A DNA stretch of 64,000 bases from Paraburkholderia lycopersici (GTDB lineage Bacteria; Pseudomonadota; Gammaproteobacteria; Burkholderiales; Burkholderiaceae): the NCBI RefSeq assembly GCF_900096975.1, contig NZ_FMYQ01000025.1, forward strand, positions 1-64,000. Reading direction: 5' to 3'. The position numbers and the translations under genes are program-made. The notes under the pieces are model-generated. The model was not told the origin of the DNA and made no database searches. It worked only from the letters and a program-made list of their open reading frames with translations. Below are positions 16,457 to 23,974 of the stretch, one piece after another (the stretch's first letter is position 1; the number at the start of each line of letters is the position of its first letter).

Positions 16457-17002
16457 TTAGGCGGACGCACATGACTGAGCGGCAATAGCCCGAATCAGGG
16501 CACCATACTCTCCGTAATGGTTGGAACTCGTTGCAGCGACAGTTTTCTTCGCAAACACCTTGGGCTCGATATCTGCGTCGACGCTCATCTTGACCAGATC
16601 GGAGCAGGCCTGATCGAAAACGAGGCTGACTTCCCATCCCTCTTCCGTCGTGCGCTCAAATATAGTTCCGGCCAACGTGAAGAGTTGCCACATCAGATCC
16701 GGCGCAAGCTTCGGCGCAGCCGGGCAAACATTCGAGACAATGGCAACCCGCATGGCGTCGAGTTCCCGTGCAGATTCGCCGACCTGCTCTGCGTCGAGGA
16801 GCGACGTTTGTTCGCCTAATTCGCTGATCCATTGGTGAACGGCGTTGGGCATGCTTTCGCCTTTTTGCGCGGACAGTTCGAATTGCAAGCGACGCCGCAT
16901 GCACGAATTCGTCATCGCCACCTCAGCCAGCAATGTCGCCAGGCGTTCTGGTCCGAGGGCTACCAGGCTGTTGACATTGATCGGATTCTCATCATTCGAC
17001 AT
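16457..17002 (-). CDS. DUF6880-like protein, apparently truncated
   Basis: 181 aa from ATG 17002 with GGAG upstream; the longer open frame to 17116 is not needed. Motifs LVALGPERLATLLAEVA, RRRLQFEL and LMWQLFTLAGTIFER fit the N-terminal part of the DUF6880 family, normally more than 400 aa. It follows the primase-helicase gene by about 110 bp on the same strand, an arrangement I recall for TOTE-type cassettes. The frame ends in TAA but continues coding-like sequence afterwards, so this is probably a decaying gene. No enzymatic motif is seen; function unknown. Confidence 0.6.
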   Translation of the reverse strand: MSNDENPINVNSLVALGPERLATLLAEVAMTNSCMRRRLQFELSAQKGESMPNAVHQWISELGEQTSLLDAEQVGESARELDAMRVAIVSNVCPAAPKLAPDLMWQLFTLAGTIFERTTEEGWEVSLVFDQACSDLVKMSVDADIEPKVFAKKTVAATSSNHYGEYGALIRAIAAQSCASA

Positions 17003-17112
17003 CGCTGCTCCTTCTGAATGAAAACCTCTGAGACCGCGATCGGCCGGAATAGTCCGCCCCTCCCCCCCGGTACACCGAATCCAATCGGCAAACCGCATCT
17101 CCATATCGACGA

Positions 17113-19476
17113 TCATTCTCCGTTGGTCGAAGGACTGGTTATGCGATAGCCCATCGCCCTATAGCCTCGTTGCCGCTTATCCCACATCCGCAGCAGAACT
17201 GGGTAACCTGCGTCGACGAAATCGATAATGCGCACGTCGGTCTTATCCGCATGCTCGCGATGCAAGCGTCCAGCGTATTGCTGCAGGGTACCTTTCCACG
17301 AAACCGGCATTGCAAGTACTAAGGTGTCGAGCGGCGGATGGTCGAAACCTTCGCCGACCAGTTTACCTGTGGCCAGCAGAATGCGAGGCGCATCGGAGGG
17401 CAAGGCCTCCAAGTCGGTTATCAGCGCCGCTCGTTGCTTCTTGGACAGCCGACCATGCAACACAAACGGTGCAGGCACCACGCCTTCGAGCGCGCGAAAG
17501 ATGGCGGCGATATGCTCGGTACGCTCGGTCAGCACAAGAACCTTACGACCACCTTTGACGGCCGCGCCGATCTCGGCGGCAATGGCCTCGGTTCGCGTCT
17601 GGTCGTTGGCGAGGTGCCGAAACACCTCTTGAATGCCTGCATCAGCCGGCAAATCGATGGAAGCAGACACCGAGCGAGGCACCACCTCCAAGTCGTGAGG
17701 CGCACCGGTCGGCTTGGCTGCTGTGTATCGGATCGGTCCGCATTGCATGAAAATAATCGGCTGCTGCCCGTCGCGGCGAATGGGCGTCGCGGTGAGGCCC
17801 AGCACGAACTTCGCCTTTGTTCGCTTCAGGATGGCATCGAACGACACGGCACCGACGTGGTGACACTCATCCACGATCACGTGCCCATAGTTCTCCACCA
17901 ATGGCTTCACCTCGCCCTGCCGCGACACCGACTGCATTACCGCGATATCGATCACGCCCGTAGGTCTGGCCTTGCCGCCACCAATAGTGCCAACGACGCC
18001 TTTGCCGGCACCCAGGAATGCCTGCAGGCGCTCCTGCCATTGCTTGAGCAATTCAGCGCGATGCACAAGAACCAACGTATTCACACCCCGACGGGCGATC
18101 GTCGCAGCGGCCGTGACGGTCTTGCCAAACGCTGTCGGTGCGCAAAGCACACCGGTATCGTGGTTCAGCATTGCCGAGACTGCCGCCTCCTGATCGAGAC
18201 GCAGCGCACCAGTGAAACTGACATCAATCGGCGTGCCGGCGAACCGTTCGTCGGTCAAATCGCAGCGGATGCCGTTACCTGCCAGCAATTCCGCGACGGC
18301 CCCGAAACAGCCACGCGGCAAACCGATGTGCTGCGGATAATTCTCGGCGCACCCAATGACGCGGGGCTTATCCTACACCGACATCCGCATCGCTTGCGCC
18401 CGATAGAACTCGGGGTTCGGAAAAGCCGCAAGCCTGATCAAGCGGTTGGCCAGAGACTGCGGCAACTGCGCCTTCTCGAAATAGACTTGGTTGGCGAGCG
18501 TCACCGTCAACGACTCCGGCATCTTCCCGGCCAGTTTCATCGTGGGCGTGCTGCTCCGATTCCACGGCGTGAGCAAGTCCTCATCGTCAATGAACGTGAC
18601 ATCCAACGGATGGGTACTTCCGATAGCTCGCAGAATTGTCGGCTCGATATCTTCAGGTGCCATCGGCTCGATCGAGGCGAGGAACGCCTATTGATCAGTA
18701 TAGGGATGCAGATCGATATCGACGAATACACTGCATCCGCTCTCACGCGACCGTTTCTGCAACGGCAACGCGATCAGGTTGCCGAAGCCGCCCTTTGGCA
18801 TCGTGTCCTGATTCGGGAACAAGCGATCATAGGACGAAAGCTGAAGCTGCCGAGTACGCGAGCAGGTGTGACTGATGACGGCCGACCCTAAGCGGCGCGC
18901 ATCGCGGGCCGACACCTTGGCTGAGAAGAAGATCCACGCGTGCGCCCCTCGCCCTGAGCGCGAAATCTCAAACGCCACGGGCACGCCCAATTCATGGCAG
19001 GACAGCACGAACGCCCGCGCGTCGTCCCGCCACTCGGCCTCGTCGAAGTCCACTGCCAGAAAATGGCAGGTGTCATCCTCAAGCAAAGGATAAACGCCGA
19101 CGGTGTGCCCGCCAGCAAGATGATCGTAGATGACCGCGTCGGAAAGCGGTATCAGGATGCGGTTGCCGCAATCGCCGCACTTGATGCGCGGCTTCACGCA
19201 CACTCCAGCGCGCCACTCATTCGCACAAGCCGGCGTGTAGCCGGACTTGCCGGTGGTCTTGCTCTCCCATCGCACCGGATATACGTCGGTGCGGCCACGA
19301 AACAACTTGCGGAAGAGCGTCAGTTTTTCATCGGTGGACAAGCGCGAAAACTCCACCGTCTTGGGGAGGTTCACGGTTTGAGGTGGCAGACGCCATTCGA
19401 TGCCGTGGGCATCCAGTAGCGCGATCAGACGAGCGTTCTCCGCTTGCAATGCCGCCAAGAGATCGCGGTCAGTCAT
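17113..19476 (-). pseudogene. TOTE-type archaeo-eukaryotic primase-DEAD helicase gene with two in-frame TAG codons
   Basis: One continuous frame of 787 codons from ATG 19476 (MTDRDLLAAL) is interrupted by TAG at 18688-18690 (codon 263) and 18373-18375 (codon 368). The first part is an archaeo-eukaryotic primase-like domain (CGDCGNRILIPL zinc-like motif, FLAVDFDEAEWR catalytic acidic residues, EISRSGRGAHAW). The third part is an SF2 helicase (Walker A APTAFGKT, DECHH, SATs-like LGLTATPIRRDG, LHREHADKTD). From memory, intact relatives read ...DQWAFLASI... and ...MSVWDKPRV... at the two breaks, so each TAG would replace a tryptophan TGG. The family belongs to TOTE conflict systems. As it stands, only fragments would be made unless TAG is suppressed. 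Confidence 0.85.
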
Positions 19477-19999
19477 CGACCTCATGCTCGGCAAGCAACT
19501 CGTCCATGGCGTCGCCGACGCCATACCCAAAGTTGTGGCTCATGCGACGGACTCCGTCCAACCGAGCAAGAAGTGGCGGTCGGCCGCCGTCAGGTAGTGC
19601 GCTGACGGCCTTTAGCGCCTGATCGAACATGCGAACAAGCGCGTCAAAGTAGCCCTCATCCTGCAAGCCGACGTCATCGCTGAAACCAGCGGCGCACTCA
19701 CAGTAGAAAATCATCAGCTCCGCCAGCCCCTCGGGCTGGCCGATGGCTTTCTTGTAGTCAGAGATCGCCTTCTTAGCCTTGGCGACTGAGGTGTCCTGAT
19801 TCTTGAACACATCCGGCCACAGCCAGCGATCGACCACGGCCTTGTAAGGCTTCAGCACATCGCCGCCCGGCGCGAACCGTGCATGGAGAAAAGCCTGGTT
19901 CTCCTTGCTGGCAGCGTACAAGTCCTGAATCAGTCCAAGCAGGCCTGAACGATCGAAGTCAGTGAGTTTCGACTTGACGTCAGTCCATGTCGGTTTGGC
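19469..19999 (-). pseudogene. small conserved gene upstream of the TOTE primase, start codon apparently lost
   Basis: The open frame begins at 19999 after TAA (20000-20002) with AKPTWTDVKSKLTDFDRSG, continues through LYAASKENQAFLHARF and ends EHEVDD. I recall relatives that start MAKPTWTDV, which would place the missing ATG exactly where this sequence has TAA. Only a TTG at 19921 could initiate, removing about 21 conserved-looking residues. About 150-175 aa, helical, no known motif. Its 3' end overlaps the start of the primase-helicase gene by 8 bp, so both belong to one cassette, and both are damaged. Confidence 0.6.
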
Positions 20000-20002
20000 T
20001 TA

Positions 20003-20518
20003 TTGGATGCGCTCAATACTCAAACTCTCTTGTGTAGGCTGGGTGCTGGCTCCGGACGGATTCTACTCGCAACGAATCGGACGTGAGTCCGTACAGCGTC
20101 GGTTGATCTCCAGTCCGCGGAATGCAATGAGCCCTTCGTCAACGAGCAGCGTCCTGGCGATGCGCGGAAGATAGCCGATCCGATTCTCGGCGTAGGTTTT
20201 TTGGAAAAAAGGAAACATGGCGTAGGTTTTTGTTCAACGAGGAAAAAACCTACGCCAGCGTCGTCCACAAAACATAGGAGCGTGGACGGAAATCCATCGC
20301 CCAAGCGCTTAGATCTGAGCAACGGACCCTTTCAAATCAATCGACTACGAACGACGAGCGCGCCGCTTTTCACGAAGCGGGCATTACTCTCGGTCATTAT
20401 TGTAGGAATGGGAAACGCTCGTGCGTCCAGATCACCCACATTGAAGAAAATCGTTATAAATCAAACAACTACGGCGCAACATCCAAGCCCAGATGGACTG
20501 TTTCCATCCAAACCAACA
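20003..20518. other. gene-free right edge of the accessory region
   Basis: No credible gene on either strand in this 516-bp stretch; open frames here lack ribosome sites and protein-like composition. It contains the three copies of a 13-bp motif described separately and relatively AT-rich sequence downstream of ribA. It marks the transition from accessory to core DNA. Confidence 0.6.
20188..20256. repeat. three copies of GGCGTAGGTTTTT, two direct and one inverted
   Basis: GGCGTAGGTTTTT occurs at 20189-20201 and 20219-20231, and its reverse complement (AAAAACCTACGCC) at 20244-20256. The second and third copies can form a 13-bp stem with a 12-base loop. It lies at the border between the decaying cassette and ribA, so a recombination or transposon-end scar is possible. 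It could also be a terminator-like hairpin. Confidence 0.7.
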
Positions 20519-21166
20519 CTACTCGTTCTCTTCGAAGTAGTGCCCGAATTTCGCCTGCTTGGTCCGAATATACCGTTCGTTTTCCTCGCGCATGGGAATC
20601 GCGAGCGCAACGCGCTCGATTACGGGCAGACCGTGATGCCTGAGCGTGTCGAACTTCTTTGGATTGTTGCTCATCAGCCGCACCGACGAAACCTTCAGGA
20701 GCCGCAGGATCGCCGCCGCCGAATCGTATTCGCGCGCGTCGTCGGGCAGGCCCAGATCGAGGTTCGCCTCGACCGTGTCGCGGCCCTGTTGCTGCAACTG
20801 GTACGCGCGGATCTTGTTCGACAGGCCGATGCCGCGGCCTTCGTGGCCGCGCAGATAGAGCAGCACGCCGCGGCCCTCGGCCGCGATGTAGCGCAGGGCG
20901 AGGTCGAGCTGCTCGCCGCAGTCGCAGCGGTACGAGCCAAGCACGTCGCCGGTCAGGCATTCGGAGTGCAGACGCGTCAGTACGGGCTCGCCGCTTCCCA
21001 CGTCGCCCATGACGAGCGCGAGATGCTCGGCGCCGCCGTCCTTCACCCGGTACACATAGGACTCGAACGTGCCGTAACGGGTCGGCAGCGTAGCGGTCGC
21101 GTCAAGCACGACGCATTCGTTGGCGTTATCGCCGTCCGCACAGGACGACTCAGGAAGCGTAGGCAT
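20519..21166 (-). CDS. ribA: GTP cyclohydrolase II
   Basis: 215 aa from ATG 21166; the frame extends upstream but that part is not typical of the family. RibA opens the imidazole ring of GTP as the first step of riboflavin synthesis, releasing formate and pyrophosphate. The zinc site is seen in HSECLTGDVLGSYRCDCG (three cysteines), and the GTP-binding region in LYLRGHEGRGIGL and LMSNNPKK. It is single-domain, without a RibB fusion. No FMN riboswitch is apparent upstream. It is the first core gene after the accessory block. Confidence 0.94.
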   Translation of the reverse strand: MPTLPESSCADGDNANECVVLDATATLPTRYGTFESYVYRVKDGGAEHLALVMGDVGSGEPVLTRLHSECLTGDVLGSYRCDCGEQLDLALRYIAAEGRGVLLYLRGHEGRGIGLSNKIRAYQLQQQGRDTVEANLDLGLPDDAREYDSAAAILRLLKVSSVRLMSNNPKKFDTLRHHGLPVIERVALAIPMREENERYIRTKQAKFGHYFEENE

Positions 21167-21446
21167 GGTCTGGAGCAAAAGACTGGCAAATACCGGCGGG
21201 GGCCGGGTCGAAGTTCGGAACCGGAGTTTACCGCCATTTGGCCCGCCCCGCCGCCCGGCCGCTTCGAGCGTTCCCGCCGGCCATGTACCCGCCGCATACA
21301 TGGTGCGACCCCGCGCATACCCCGACGACGCGCGGCACGTCATCCGCCTATACTGGAATAGCTTTCCAATGGCTTGCCGGGCAGCGCGCCCGGCAAGCCG
21401 CGCCGCGCAATGACTGGAAACCAGCAGGACGAGGAGGCGTCGCCCT

Positions 21447-21890
21447 ATGACAAGCGTTGCACAGGTACTGAAATCGAAGCCGGAGCAGGTGGTCTATACG
21501 ATCGAAGCCTCCGATTCCGTCTACAACGCAATTCGCCTGATGGCCGAAAAGCAGATCGGCGCGCTGCTCGTGACCGACGGTTCGGCGATCGCCGGGATCG
21601 TCACCGAGCGCGACTACGCGCGCAAGATCGTGCTGATGGACCGGTCGTCGAAAACGACCGCCGTGCGCGACATCATGAGCACGCACGTGCGCTTCGTCGA
21701 ACCCGAGCAGACGACCTACGACTGCATGGCGCTCATGACCGAGCGCCGCATGCGCCACCTGCCCGTCATGGACGGCGGCAAGCTCGTGGGCATGGTGTCG
21801 ATCGGCGACCTGGTGAAGGAAATCATCGCCGAGCAGAAGTTCACGATCGAGCAGCTCGAGCACTACATCACCGGCGGACCCGGCTCCTGA
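21447..21890 (+). CDS. CBS-domain pair protein
   Basis: 147 aa consisting of two CBS domains (about 15-70 and 80-140: LLVTDGSAIAGIVTERDYARK, LPVMDGGKLVGMVSIGDLVK). CBS pairs bind adenine nucleotides or similar ligands and act as energy sensors. The ATG follows GAGGAGG. Such stand-alone proteins are common in Burkholderiaceae; the partner is unknown. It is monocistronic and divergent from ribA. Confidence 0.9.
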   Translation: MTSVAQVLKSKPEQVVYTIEASDSVYNAIRLMAEKQIGALLVTDGSAIAGIVTERDYARKIVLMDRSSKTTAVRDIMSTHVRFVEPEQTTYDCMALMTERRMRHLPVMDGGKLVGMVSIGDLVKEIIAEQKFTIEQLEHYITGGPGS

Positions 21891-21908
21891 CGCCGAACGA
21901 GGAATGCG

Positions 21909-21940
21909 AAAAAACGCCCAATCCCTACGGGGGGTTGGGC
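21909..21940 (-). terminator. Rho-independent terminator read on the minus strand
   Basis: Inverted repeat GCCCAATCCC (21916-21925) with GGGGTTGGGC (21931-21940), five-base loop, bordered on the low side by an A run (21909-21914) that is a T tract on the minus strand. It would end minus-strand transcripts coming from the right, and may also stop the CBS gene. Confidence 0.7.
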
Positions 21941-22077
21941 GAAGCCACCTTTCGGCGGCGGAGGTTCCACGCATGAAAATTCGCGCGTTGGGTTGCGCGG
22001 GGCGTGCGGCAAAAGCGGAAGTCGTATCCGCCTTCGCCTGAATCGGTCAGAACCTTGCCGGTGTGTTCCTGCCCCAT
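21925..22077 (-). CDS. possible 50-aa small protein
   Basis: ATG 22077 is preceded by GGGAG at good spacing and the frame runs 50 codons (MGQEHTGKVLTDSGEGGYDF...). Its stop lies in the loop of the minus-strand terminator, which shows that something is transcribed leftwards here. The upstream codons in the same frame also look coding-like, so it could be the end of a decayed gene or part of a small RNA. No homology recognised. Confidence 0.2.
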   Translation of the reverse strand: MGQEHTGKVLTDSGEGGYDFRFCRTPRATQRANFHAWNLRRRKVASPNPP

Positions 22078-22143
22078 GCGCCTGACTCCCGCTAACACGG
22101 ACGCCAGCGCGATGGCCGTCTTGCGGCCGCCGGTTGCACGAAT

Positions 22144-22185
22144 GCTAAACGGGGCACCGCAGTCACACTGCGCGCCCCGTTTAGC
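22144..22185. terminator. perfect 12-bp inverted repeat downstream of the DUF4148 gene
   Basis: GCTAAACGGGGC (22144-22155) pairs perfectly with GCCCCGTTTAGC (22174-22185). It sits 28 bp after the stop of the minus-strand DUF4148 gene and is probably its transcription stop or mRNA 3' stabiliser. There is no clear T tract. Confidence 0.55.
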
Positions 22186-22213
22186 CTAGCCGCACTCCGC
22201 GCTCAATCGGCAC

Positions 22214-22558
22214 TTAATTGCCGAAATACACCGACTGGGACGGGCGCACGGTGGGCGGCTGGCCGCCCGACTGCGCCGATCCCGCAGTCGCGGGGCCGTA
22301 GCCGCTCGTGTCGGCGGCCGGCGCCTGCGCGACGCCTTCTTGCTGGGTCACGCGTGCTTCGGCAGCCTGAATGTCGCTCGGATAGGTGGCATCGTCAGCC
22401 GTTGCGGGGTTGTAGCCGGCTTTTTCGAGCTGGATCAGTTCGGCCTTCACTTCGGCGCGGGTCTTCGGGCCATTGTTCTGGACCTGCGCGAACGACAGGG
22501 CCGGTGCCGCCGCCAACGCGGCGATCAACGCGGCTTGAATCAGGGTACGGGACTTCAT
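22214..22558 (-). CDS. DUF4148 exported protein
   Basis: 114 aa from ATG 22558, chosen because GGAGG lies eight bases upstream; an ATG at 22564 is too close to that site. A signal peptide is evident (SRTLIQAALIAALAAAPALSFA). The motif KTRAEVKAELIQLEKAGYNPA is the DUF4148 signature, very common in Burkholderia and Paraburkholderia. The remainder is glycine/serine/glutamine-rich and probably disordered. Secreted to the periplasm; function unknown. Confidence 0.9.
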   Translation of the reverse strand: MKSRTLIQAALIAALAAAPALSFAQVQNNGPKTRAEVKAELIQLEKAGYNPATADDATYPSDIQAAEARVTQQEGVAQAPAADTSGYGPATAGSAQSGGQPPTVRPSQSVYFGN

Positions 22559-22741
22559 GGTCATTACCTCCATCACTTGTTTTATGCCAGCGCCGGGTTT
22601 CGCATCGCCGGACCGATGATTTCAGTCTATTGAGACGAGAGACCAGGGGAAACCCTGAATTGGAGAAAATACAGTTTCAGCGGAGGCAACAATGCTTCGC
22701 GCATGGCGGCGGTGCGCCACAGAAACGCGCCGCGCGATTCC

Positions 22742-23356
22742 TCAGAGCGCGACGATGCCGCCGTCCAGCAGCTTGCGAGGCCCGCTCACGAAACGGCTGC
22801 CCAGTTCGTAGAAGCGCAGCGGCCGGTCCATTTCACGCGACAACCCGATTCGCGTCGTCACGCCCACCGGCCGCGCCGGTTCGTCCGCATACCCGATCCA
22901 CAGCCCGTGTCCGAGGCACAGGTCGACGCCGTCGAACGCCGCGCCGATGCCGTAGGCCTGCGTGAGCCGGCCCGGACCGCGCGCGAGATCGCGCAGCGGA
23001 ACGCCCGGGCGCTGCGCCGCCATCGCCGCGCGTCCTTCGAGCGGCTCGACGGCGCGAAACAGCACGCCCGCGCCCACGTCCAGGGCCTCGCTCGACATGT
23101 TGAGCATCCACGCGCTGCCATAGGTGAGACGCACGTACGCATGGCCGCGCTCGAGGAACATCGAAGTATTCCAGGCGCGCCGCCCAAGGTAGGCGTGGCT
23201 CGTGGAGTCGCCCACGGGATACGCCTCGACCTCGACGAGCCGCCCCGCCATGCGCCCTCGCGAGAGATCGCGCACGAGATACTTGCCGACCATGAAGCGC
23301 GCCAGCTCGGCGGTATCGAGCGGCAGGTCGTCGCGGCGCAGCGGCAGAATGGTCAT
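22742..23356 (-). CDS. mpg: 3-methyladenine DNA glycosylase (AAG/MPG family)
   Basis: 204 aa from ATG 23356. The AAG fold is shown by LARFMVGKYLVRD, the catalytic region RLVEVEAYPVGDSTSHAYLG, VRLTYGSAWMLN (usually YxYGMHxCLN) and GPGRLTQAYGI. It removes alkylated purines by flipping the base out of DNA, starting base-excision repair. The usual histidine/cysteine of the YGMHxxLN box is replaced by serine/methionine, a common variation. Monocistronic. Confidence 0.88.
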   Translation of the reverse strand: MTILPLRRDDLPLDTAELARFMVGKYLVRDLSRGRMAGRLVEVEAYPVGDSTSHAYLGRRAWNTSMFLERGHAYVRLTYGSAWMLNMSSEALDVGAGVLFRAVEPLEGRAAMAAQRPGVPLRDLARGPGRLTQAYGIGAAFDGVDLCLGHGLWIGYADEPARPVGVTTRIGLSREMDRPLRFYELGSRFVSGPRKLLDGGIVAL

Positions 23357-23563
23357 CGAAGGGGTCTCGTGTTGGACTGGGTCGGCGTCGCGCCATGGCG
23401 AACCGGCGGAGTGTAGCGCCGCCACCGAACGCGCTGCGCATGGCTGCGCCCGCCTCGCGCATTGCGCTACCATCGTTCAATACCCGCGCGACAGGCTCGC
23501 GCCACCTCATGATCCGGTGCGCGTCGAGCGGCAGGCGGCGCGCTTTCACGAAGGAGCCGCACG

Positions 23564-23956
23564 ATGAACGAACAAAGCGCGATTCAATTCCTCTCCAACG
23601 TCCGCAAGCCGCTGCTCACGCTTCACAAGGCGATTCTCGACCATGAGCGCGCCGGGTACGAACGCGAATTTGGGCCGGTCACACCGGCAGCATTCCTTCA
23701 AGTGCTCATCAACGGCTCGGGCTTTCGCTGGCTCATGCCGCTTTCCACGGTCATCGCCAACGTGGACGAAACGCTCGACGCGAAAAACGCCAGCGCAGAA
23801 GACCGCATCGGCGCCGTGCAGGGCGTGGCCGCGCTCTTTTCCGGCGAGGAATCGGCTGAGTTCTACGAGCGCTACCAGGCGTTGTTGCAGGCGAGCCCCG
23901 AGATTCTGCATCTGCATGGGACCGTCGCGCCGCTTCTCAACGCGCTGAAGAACTGA
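23564..23956 (+). CDS. conserved protein of unknown function
   Basis: 130 aa with AAGGAG before its ATG. Entirely helical in appearance (FLSNVRKPLLTLHKAILDHERAGYE, FRWLMPLSTVIANVDETLD, FYERYQALLQASPEI). No membrane segment, cysteine cluster or catalytic motif. I recall similar proteins in other Burkholderiaceae but no function. It ends 18 bp from the 3' end of prpR (convergent). Confidence 0.75.
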   Translation: MNEQSAIQFLSNVRKPLLTLHKAILDHERAGYEREFGPVTPAAFLQVLINGSGFRWLMPLSTVIANVDETLDAKNASAEDRIGAVQGVAALFSGEESAEFYERYQALLQASPEILHLHGTVAPLLNALKN

Positions 23957-23974
23957 CGAGCCGCGCGCGGCGCT

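Noticed and set aside
20020..20322. 100-aa minus-strand frame before ribA
   Set aside because: No ribosome site or recognisable family, and it includes the repeated 13-bp motif; judged non-coding.
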